The notes beneath the pieces were generated by a model. It was given only the letters and a program-made list of their open reading frames with translations, ran no database searches and was not told the origin of the DNA. A stretch of 11,906 bases of DNA from Clostridia bacterium (GTDB lineage: Bacteria; Bacillota; Clostridia; Monoglobales; Monoglobaceae): NCBI GenBank assembly GCA_900769795.1, contig CAAGHZ010000052.1, positions 1-11,906 of the forward strand, read 5' to 3'. This document shows positions 7,383 to 11,906 of the stretch, piece by piece. Made by a program: the position numbers and the translations under genes. Numbering within the stretch: position 1 is the first letter of the stretch; every line of letters begins with the position of its first letter.

Positions 7383-8768
7383 TTATACTATATGAAGTCC
7401 GTCAGCCATGACGCATCTTCTCTGTCTTGTAAAGGAGCGCGCCGATGTAAGACCCTCGCCGGTGGGTCCGGCTATAGTAAAGGTTGTATGTCCTTCTCCA
7501 CCTGCACCAATTCCGGCATAAGATGGAGCATTCTTAACAAAAATTGTAGTCTCAACCGCTCTTGCAAAATTTGTAAGTCTGTCAACATTTTTAGAGTGTA
7601 TATGAGCACTGTGACGATTACCATGCTCTGCCGCAACTGCCTTTTTGATTGCTTCTTCTATGTCAGCAACTCTTACAATCGGTAAAATCGGCATCATCAT
7701 CTCAACCTGAACAAATGGATGATTTGCGTCGGTCTCGCAGATAATAAGTCTTGGATTTGCATCTATGCCAAGCGCCTTTAAGAACTTGCCTGCATCCTTA
7801 CCTACCCAATCCTTGTTTATCATATACTTGCCGTCCTTTTCTATCAGGGCAAGTTTAACAAGCTTGTCAATCATATCACCTTTTATAAGGTATGCATCAC
7901 TTTTCTGCATTGCATTAATCAGATCATCTGCAACAGATGAGAGTACAAAACACTCTTTCTCTGCAATACAGGGCAGGTTGTTATCAAAACTTGCACCCTT
8001 TACTATATCAGATGCCGCTTTTTTGATATCTGCAGTATCATCTACAATAACCGGTGGGTTACCTGCACCTGCACCTATTGCCTTTTTACCTGATGACAAG
8101 AGCATCTTAACAACACCGGGGCCGCCTGTTGCTACAAGCAACTTTACCATAGGTGATGTAACCATCTCTTTAGATGTCTCCATTGTTGGATTCTCAACAG
8201 ATACAACTAAGTTTTCAGGTCCGCCTGCTTCAAGTATTGCTCTGTTTACAAGGTCAACGGCGTAGTTTGCAACTTTTTTTGCGTTTGGATGAGGGTTAAA
8301 AACAACTGCGTTTCCGCCTGCAATCATACCGATTGAGTTACAGATAACAGTTTCGCTTGGATTTGTAGAAGGTGTTATGCTTCCGATTACTCCATAAGGA
8401 GCCATCTCAACAAGCGTAAGACCACAGTCGCCGGTCTTTACTGTAGGTGCAAGATCCTCTGTGCCCGGAGTTTTGTTGGCAACCAACTGATGCTTGATAA
8501 TCTTATCAGCAACTCTGCCCATTCCGGTTTCTTCGACGCCAAGTTTCGCCATATTTTCGGCTTCCTCTAAAGTAAGACGACGGATGTTTGAAATCATCTT
8601 TTCTCTCTGCTCAACAGTATAACTTCTATACTGAGCATACGCTTTAGATACCGCCTCAAGTGCCTCTGTCATTGTAGAGAAAACACCCTTCAGCTTGCCA
8701 CCTGTAGGACCACCCATATTTGCGATTACACTTTCTACTATCTGGCTTATATATTTTTCATCTATCAT
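7383..8768 (-). CDS. pduP: CoA-acylating aldehyde dehydrogenase, PduP/EutE type, 461 aa
   Basis: Oxidises an aldehyde to acyl-CoA with NAD+ and CoA inside the microcompartment lumen. The catalytic cysteine is Cys267 in NNLPCIAEKE. Other family landmarks are APYGVIGSITPSTNP (about 123-137), VFNPHPNA (157-163) and VATGGPGVV (212-220). Length fits PduP/EutE (about 460-470 aa). Residues 5-18 (KYISQIVESVIANM) form an amphipathic helix joined by a Gly/Pro/Lys linker to KGVFSTMTEA. This is the arrangement of PduP-type encapsulation peptides that bind shell proteins. The ATG at 8768 has GAGGTG 7 nt upstream. It lies between the pduT-like gene and two shell genes. PduP and EutE share one family, so propanal versus acetaldehyde preference is not decided by sequence; I use pduP because of the neighbours pduL, pduS and pduT. 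Confidence 0.95.
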   Translation of the reverse strand: MIDEKYISQIVESVIANMGGPTGGKLKGVFSTMTEALEAVSKAYAQYRSYTVEQREKMISNIRRLTLEEAENMAKLGVEETGMGRVADKIIKHQLVANKTPGTEDLAPTVKTGDCGLTLVEMAPYGVIGSITPSTNPSETVICNSIGMIAGGNAVVFNPHPNAKKVANYAVDLVNRAILEAGGPENLVVSVENPTMETSKEMVTSPMVKLLVATGGPGVVKMLLSSGKKAIGAGAGNPPVIVDDTADIKKAASDIVKGASFDNNLPCIAEKECFVLSSVADDLINAMQKSDAYLIKGDMIDKLVKLALIEKDGKYMINKDWVGKDAGKFLKALGIDANPRLIICETDANHPFVQVEMMMPILPIVRVADIEEAIKKAVAAEHGNRHSAHIHSKNVDRLTNFARAVETTIFVKNAPSYAGIGAGGEGHTTFTIAGPTGEGLTSARSFTRQRRCVMADGLHIV

Positions 8769-8798
8769 TTTTTAACACCTCTGTATAAATTTAAAACG

Positions 8799-9347
8799 TT
8801 ATAAAACTGTATTCCACATTTTTTCATCAGGGCTTGCAATAACAGAACTGTCAAGAAACATTGTTCCATTGCCTACTTCTGCCTTTGCCCGCTCTATTGC
8901 CGCATCAACTGCCGCAACCTCACCGGTTAGCAGCATATATGACTTGCCGCACATTCCTCTGGCTATTCTAAGTTCAATCAGGTTTACCTCCGCTGTCTTT
9001 GCCGCAATATCCGCCGCAAGAATTATAGATGCCGCAGAATATGTCTCAAGTATGCCAAGTGCCCTCTTATCCTCAACCTCTGCCGAGCCATATATAGCCG
9101 GGAAAATCGTCTCGTGGGGGTTGCCGAGAACAAAACTGTCAATCAGTTTTTCCGGAAATCTCGTCTTTACTGCATCAAGTGATGCCCGAACCGCACTGAG
9201 TTCACCTTCGATGAGCACAATGTATTTACCCGGGCAAACCACCTGCGCCTCTATAATATTTACATCGGCAGTCTTAACCATAATATCTGCCGCCTGCATA
9301 CCGACAGAAACTGTCGTGTACTCTGCCATTGCCAAAGCTTTTCCCAT
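8799..9347 (-). CDS. pduT: PduT-like BMC-T shell protein with Fe-S cysteine, 182 aa
   Basis: A tandem-domain shell protein that would form a trimer with a pseudo-hexameric outline. The first BMC domain covers residues about 3-88 and the second about 95-175 (ALGILETYS start). Cys38 in VVCPGK occupies the position that in Salmonella PduT binds a [4Fe-4S] cluster on the three-fold axis, so an electron-carrying pore is likely. The second domain has Cys133 (GMCGKSY) in the equivalent loop. Length agrees with PduT (about 184 aa), and the end DEKMW also matches the family's C-terminal pattern. The gene follows pduS by 11 bp, and its AGGTGAG ribosome binding site overlaps the pduS stop. This pairing fits the idea that PduS passes electrons to PduT across the shell. 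Identity is firm; electron transfer is inferred from the family. Confidence 0.95.
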   Translation of the reverse strand: MGKALAMAEYTTVSVGMQAADIMVKTADVNIIEAQVVCPGKYIVLIEGELSAVRASLDAVKTRFPEKLIDSFVLGNPHETIFPAIYGSAEVEDKRALGILETYSAASIILAADIAAKTAEVNLIELRIARGMCGKSYMLLTGEVAAVDAAIERAKAEVGNGTMFLDSSVIASPDEKMWNTVL

Positions 9348-9358
9348 TGTTCTCTCAC

Positions 9359-10684
9359 CTACCTTGTCTCTATCACAATATATTTATCCGTAACTTCTTT
9401 TACTACGCCATCCATCGGACAATGGATGTTTGCACCAAGATTTTTGCACTCTGCAATGGTATCACCGCTATTAACCTCTGCACCTTTTTTACAAATCGGT
9501 TTTGCCGCAGCACCAATATGCTGAGTTAACATTACTTTTAGTTTCTTCGGCTTAATCTCTATGTCTTTAAAGCCCGCTTCTGCGTCATATTTTGATATAC
9601 TAAGCCTTGATATAAGCCTTTCCATAGGAATACGCCTGTATTTTCTCGCCTTGTCTACATCGGTAAATTTAGGCTTCTCAGCACCCTTTATGCCAAGTTT
9701 TGCAAGTTCTCCTTTTGCAACACCGATAAGAGAGCCGGGGGATAATCCCTGCTGACAGGCATACATCTCGCATATCTTACACTGAGAGCAATATGCAGTG
9801 TTTACCATCGCCGCCGTATCAGAGGTCATTCCCTTTGATGCTGCACGCATAAAACTATGCGGCTCTATTGGATAACCAAGCAAATTTCTTGAACACATAT
9901 CCGTACACATTCTGCACTGACAGCATGCACTCATTGCTCTTTTTATATTAATTTTTGTATTTGTTTTCTTCTTCAATATAACAGGATGATTTTTGGGCAA
10001 CACCAAAATTGCATTGGTAGTCTTTGTAACCACATCAGTTCGCTTTGCCATCTTTCCTGTCATTACACCACCATTTATAATTTCACAATCCTCTGATGTA
10101 ACTCCACCTGCAAGTCTTATTGCCTCGCAAAATGTGATTCCAACGGGGACTCTATATGTATGGGGGTGTTTTACCTCTCCTGCAACCGTTATATATTTAT
10201 GGGTTACAGGTTTACTTTCTTTTAATGCATAATAAGTGTTGAGCATCGTCTCTACATTATAGACGATTACCCCTTCCGAAATCGGAAGATTGCCCGGCTT
10301 GACAATTCTGCCGGTAGTCTCATAAATTGTTATTATCTCATCACCTGCCGGATAAATCTCAGGCAGACGTGATATACTGATATCTTTAAAAGAATCAAGC
10401 CTTGCTTCAATTTCTTCAATAGCCTCTTTATATGATGGTTTTATTGCAACAATTGCCCTTTTTGCACCTACTGTCTCTTTTACGATATCAAGAGCCGTCA
10501 AAATCTCATAAGTATACGTTGCAAGCAACTGTCTGTGAAGCCTAAACAAAGGCTCGCACTCTGCACAGTTGAGAATCACAGTATCAGCCTTATCGCTGAG
10601 TTTTGCATAAGAGGGAAAGCCTGCGCCGCCGGCTCCGACTATTCCGCATTTCTTCATAATGTCCGCAAGCTCGGTTATTTGCAT
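9359..10684 (-). CDS. pduS: PduS-like flavin/iron-sulfur oxidoreductase (RnfC-like), 441 aa
   Basis: A redox protein of the PduS family, related to RnfC and to the NADH-binding subunit of complex I. In Salmonella, PduS is a cobalamin reductase bound to the shell; the partner here is not known. Visible domains in order: GIVGAGGAGFP (residues 14-24) and NCAECEP (39-45) of the FMN/NADH-binding fold; an SLBB segment around 163-195 (VAGEVKHP onward); two [4Fe-4S] motifs, Cys254/257/260/264 and Cys299/302/305/310; and a C-terminal lipoyl-like barrel at about 375-441. I start at ATG 10684, with AGGGGAG 7 nt upstream; an in-frame TTG at 10705 lies upstream of that site. No cobalamin-dependent enzyme or B12 gene is seen in this window, so the protein may instead regenerate NAD+ or reduce another carrier. 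Confidence 0.94.
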   Translation of the reverse strand: MQITELADIMKKCGIVGAGGAGFPSYAKLSDKADTVILNCAECEPLFRLHRQLLATYTYEILTALDIVKETVGAKRAIVAIKPSYKEAIEEIEARLDSFKDISISRLPEIYPAGDEIITIYETTGRIVKPGNLPISEGVIVYNVETMLNTYYALKESKPVTHKYITVAGEVKHPHTYRVPVGITFCEAIRLAGGVTSEDCEIINGGVMTGKMAKRTDVVTKTTNAILVLPKNHPVILKKKTNTKINIKRAMSACCQCRMCTDMCSRNLLGYPIEPHSFMRAASKGMTSDTAAMVNTAYCSQCKICEMYACQQGLSPGSLIGVAKGELAKLGIKGAEKPKFTDVDKARKYRRIPMERLISRLSISKYDAEAGFKDIEIKPKKLKVMLTQHIGAAAKPICKKGAEVNSGDTIAECKNLGANIHCPMDGVVKEVTDKYIVIETR

Positions 10685-10691
10685 TTTCTCT

Positions 10692-10698
10692 CTCCCCT
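10692..10698 (-). promoter_or_regulatory. Ribosome binding site fixing the pduS start
   Basis: AGGGGAG on the minus strand is 7 nt before ATG 10684. It falls downstream of the alternative TTG at 10705, which makes the ATG the better start. Confidence 0.7.
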
Positions 10699-10720
10699 TT
10701 CTCAACTATCTTATACAAGT

Positions 10721-10987
10721 CTATTTTGCAAAATATTCTCCGTCGTCAATTATACCTACAATTGCTGCATCAATTGGTGCGTTTTCTCTGTCACAACCAA
10801 CTCTTGCTGCACTGCCAAGAGCAACCAAAACGTACTCTCCTATACCTGCACCGATGTTGTCAACTGCAACAACTTTATTTGTTTTCTCAAAGCCGCAAAC
10901 AGGCTCAACTATCATAAACTTGTTACCTACAAGTCTTTCATTTTTACGTGTCGAAACAACACTTCCGGTTACTTTTCCGATAATCAT
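10721..10987 (-). CDS. eutN: BMC-P vertex protein, EutN/PduN/CcmL family, 88 aa
   Basis: A pentameric vertex protein that closes the corners of the polyhedral shell. It opens MIIGKVTGSVVSTRKN, the typical EutN/CcmL start, and carries the family's G-x-GEYVLVALGSAAR segment (about residues 48-62) and a VGIIDD end. Length fits the family (85-100 aa). The ATG at 10987 is preceded by GAGGG with 7-8 nt spacing. It lies 103 bp after the BMC-H genes, a gap with a stable hairpin, and 36 bp before pduS. Vertex proteins are needed in far fewer copies than hexamers, so the hairpin may help set the ratio. Confidence 0.93.
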   Translation of the reverse strand: MIIGKVTGSVVSTRKNERLVGNKFMIVEPVCGFEKTNKVVAVDNIGAGIGEYVLVALGSAARVGCDRENAPIDAAIVGIIDDGEYFAK

Positions 10988-11022
10988 AAGGAAACCCTCT
11001 TTTCTTTACAATTGTAGGTGGT

Positions 11023-11045
11023 GGGGCAGAAATATTTTCTGCCCC
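11023..11045 (-). promoter_or_regulatory. Intercistronic stem-loop between BMC-H and BMC-P genes
   Basis: A 10-bp perfect stem (11023-11032 with 11036-11045) has a 3-nt loop, and imperfect pairing may extend it with flanking GTGG/CCAC. No T-run follows on the minus strand, so it does not look like an intrinsic terminator. It sits in the longest gap of the operon (10988-11090) and could protect the 3' end of the upstream shell mRNA or reduce downstream expression. Confidence 0.6.
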
Positions 11046-11090
11046 TCTTCCACTACACTTAGAAATTTACTTAAACAGATAAATCTCAGA

Positions 11091-11468
11091 TTACTTAAGT
11101 ACAGGCAAAATCTTCTCAACATCTGTGTGAGGTCTTGGAATAACGTGAGTAGCCACGATTTCACCAAGGCTCTGTGCGCTTGCACCGCCGGCTTCAACTG
11201 CTGCCTTTACAGCACCAACATCACCGCGAACCATAACGCTAACGAGACCTGAACCGATCTTCTCTGTTCCAACGAGAACAACGTTTGCTGCCTTAAGCAT
11301 AGCATCTGCCGCTTCAATAGCTGCAACCAAACCTCTGGTTTCTACCATACCCAATGCTTCCTGTGCCATTCTTTTTTCCTCCTTTACTACAACTGTCTCT
11401 TTAACAGTTGTTTCTTTATTAGTTTTTACTTCCGCCACTTTAGCAGAAGTTGTTTTTTTCTGTGCCAT
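11091..11468 (-). CDS. BMC-H shell protein with N-terminal extension and internal start, 125 aa (or 92 aa)
   Basis: A PduA/PduJ/EutM-type hexameric shell protein. Residues 34-125 are a standard BMC-H domain (MAQEALGMVETRGL, pore loop EKIGSGL, VMVRGDVGAVKAAVEAGG, HVIPRPH) with 81 of 91 positions identical to the BMC-H gene just upstream. Residues 1-33 are an extra Lys/Glu/Thr/Val-rich segment (8 Lys, 1 Arg, 5 Glu) with KET-V repeats and no match to a known domain. Two starts are plausible. ATG 11468 is preceded by AAGGGTGA, 6 nt away and just after the upstream stop. ATG 11369 is in frame, preceded by AAAGGAGG (11378-11385), and gives a normal 92-aa protein. Salmonella PduB/PduB' is a known case of long and short shell proteins made from one gene by a second start. 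Annotate as one gene with two likely products. Confidence 0.92.
   Translation of the reverse strand: MAQKKTTSAKVAEVKTNKETTVKETVVVKEEKRMAQEALGMVETRGLVAAIEAADAMLKAANVVLVGTEKIGSGLVSVMVRGDVGAVKAAVEAGGASAQSLGEIVATHVIPRPHTDVEKILPVLK
11378..11385 (-). promoter_or_regulatory. Internal ribosome binding site for the short BMC-H form
   Basis: AAAGGAGG on the minus strand lies 8 nt before the in-frame ATG 11369, inside the coding region that starts at 11468. It is stronger than the site in front of ATG 11468. Sequence from this site through the first codons closely matches that in front of the paralogous gene (AGGAGGAA, six bases, ATGGCACAGGAAGC). Confidence 0.75.
11389..11411 (-). promoter_or_regulatory. 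Small stem-loop just upstream of the internal ribosome binding site
   Basis: A perfect 8-bp inverted repeat (ACAACTGT at 11389-11396, ACAGTTGT at 11404-11411) has a 7-nt loop and ends 3 nt before AAAGGAGG. It lies within the 33-codon extension and might influence initiation at ATG 11369. It may also simply reflect the KETTV/KETVV coding repeat. Confidence 0.35.
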
Positions 11469-11480
11469 ATCAATTCACCC

Positions 11481-11756
11481 TTAGAACTTTGGCAAAATCT
11501 TTTCAACGTCTGCATGAGGTCTTGGAATAACGTGTGTAGCCACGATTTCTCCAAGTCTCTGTGCTGTTTCGCCACCAGCTTCAACTGCTGCCTTTACAGC
11601 GCCTACATCACCGCGGACCATTACACTAACAAGACCTGAACCAATCTTCTCGGTTCCGATAAGTACAACCTCTGCTGCCTTTACCATTGCGTCTGCTGCC
11701 TCGATAGCTGCAACCAAACCTCTTGTTTCTATCATGCCTAATGCTTCCTGTGCCAT
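11481..11756 (-). CDS. BMC-H shell protein, PduA/PduJ/EutM type, 91 aa
   Basis: A canonical single-domain hexameric shell protein, likely one of the most abundant tiles of the compartment. Landmarks are ALGMIETRGLVAAIEAAD at the start, the pore loop EKIGSGL (residues 36-42), the stretch VMVRGDVGAVKAAVEAGG, and HVIPRPH near the end. This is the pattern of PduA/PduJ and EutM, whose pores pass small polar metabolites. The ATG at 11756 has AGGAGG (11765-11770) 8 nt upstream. The paralogue lies 12 bp downstream and differs at about ten positions, most of them conservative, plus the extra N-terminal segment. The close identity suggests a recent tandem duplication or gene conversion. Confidence 0.95.
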   Translation of the reverse strand: MAQEALGMIETRGLVAAIEAADAMVKAAEVVLIGTEKIGSGLVSVMVRGDVGAVKAAVEAGGETAQRLGEIVATHVIPRPHADVEKILPKF

Positions 11757-11764
11757 TTTAAATT

Positions 11765-11770
11765 CCTCCT
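11765..11770 (-). promoter_or_regulatory. Ribosome binding site of the first BMC-H gene
   Basis: A perfect AGGAGG on the minus strand lies 8 nt before ATG 11756, in the 34-bp gap after the dehydrogenase stop codon. Confidence 0.8.
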
Positions 11771-11790
11771 ATTTTTAATTAGATTTTATT

Positions 11791-11906
11791 TTATTCATTA
11801 ATAATAACAACTTTAAGACCTTCCTGCTTCAAGTTAGTGATGTGTGCATCATTAATCTTGTCAAGCGGGAATCTGTGAGTAATAAGTTTTTCCAACGGAA
11901 TACCTA
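11791..11906 (-). CDS. 3' end of a zinc-type medium-chain alcohol dehydrogenase (partial)
   Basis: Only the last 37 codons and the TAA stop (11791-11793) are in the window; the gene continues beyond 11906. The translated end reads GIPLEKLITHRFPLDKINDA, then HITNLKQEGLKVVIINE. The LITHRFPLDKIN-A-H block is the C-terminal pattern of the medium-chain dehydrogenase/reductase superfamily, as in zinc-dependent alcohol, sorbitol and threonine dehydrogenases. It lies 34 bp before the first BMC-H gene on the same strand, so it is probably in the operon. A natural role would be to reduce the pathway aldehyde to alcohol and so regenerate NAD+ for the aldehyde dehydrogenase, but the catalytic and zinc residues lie outside the window, so substrate and activity are unverified. 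Confidence 0.75.
   Translation of the reverse strand, partial: GIPLEKLITHRFPLDKINDAHITNLKQEGLKVVIINE

Noticed and set aside
7765..8265. A 166-codon plus-strand open frame opposite the aldehyde dehydrogenase
   Set aside because: It lies wholly inside a confidently identified gene, has no ribosome binding site or domain, and reads as the antisense shadow of that gene.
8869..9393. A 174-codon plus-strand open frame opposite the PduT-like gene
   Set aside because: It is the antisense of a well-recognised shell gene, low in complexity (Ser/Ala rich), and resembles no known protein.
10685..10705. TTG start for the PduS-like gene
   Set aside because: The extra seven residues encode the ribosome binding site of the ATG at 10684, and family proteins begin near that ATG.
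11007..11016. Palindrome TACAATTGTA as a possible operator
   Set aside because: A 10-bp AT-rich palindrome is common by chance in such DNA, stands alone inside an operon gap, and overlaps no promoter I can see.
10659..11252. Overlapping plus-strand open frames across the BMC-P region
   Set aside because: They run antisense through two clear genes and a hairpin, and show no start signals or domains.
1..11906. CRISPR arrays, tRNA or rRNA genes, insertion sequences, attachment sites
   Set aside because: No regularly spaced repeats, no transposase or integrase, no terminal inverted repeats and no tRNA-like sequence were seen on either strand.

Overview
The window looks like chromosomal DNA of an AT-rich, Gram-positive anaerobe of the Clostridia type. 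The grounds are strong AGGAGG ribosome binding sites, AT-rich spacers, two exported S-layer-homology (SLH) proteins, and a bacterial microcompartment (BMC) operon whose proteins resemble the Pdu/Eut families. I cannot name the genus from sequence alone.

Left part (1-5250): two large SLH proteins are divergently transcribed from a 278-bp AT-rich intergenic region. The 1003-aa protein (95-3106, minus) ends at a strong hairpin terminator. The 606-aa protein (3385-5205, plus) has a good predicted promoter upstream and ends at a 14-bp hairpin shared with the convergent regulator gene.

Right part (5247-11906, minus strand): a tightly packed BMC operon is read from right to left. The order is: 3' end of a zinc-type medium-chain alcohol dehydrogenase, two near-identical BMC-H shell genes, a BMC-P vertex gene, PduS-like flavin/Fe-S oxidoreductase, PduT-like BMC-T, CoA-acylating aldehyde dehydrogenase, a 116-aa variant BMC-domain protein, a third BMC-H, PduL phosphotransacylase, and then a DeoR-family regulator behind a small hairpin. 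Most gene junctions are 10-40 bp or overlap, and several Shine-Dalgarno sites overlap the upstream stop codon, so one polycistronic mRNA is likely.

How the genes work together: the shell proteins enclose a pathway in which an aldehyde becomes acyl-CoA (PduP/EutE type) and then acyl-phosphate (PduL), recycling CoA inside the compartment. PduS and PduT probably move electrons across the shell. The enzyme that makes the aldehyde is not in the window; it should lie upstream, to the right of 11906. The DeoR regulator, a family that often senses sugar phosphates, fits a locus for sugar-derived aldehydes such as the fucose/rhamnose to 1,2-propanediol route, but this substrate is inference.

Most interesting points: (i) the second BMC-H has a 33-residue charged N-terminal extension with a complete second ribosome binding site and ATG inside it, so two protein forms are likely; (ii) the PduT homologue has cysteines at the equivalent pore position in both halves; (iii) an intercistronic hairpin separates the main shell genes from the vertex gene; (iv) the third BMC-H has an arginine-bearing pore loop.
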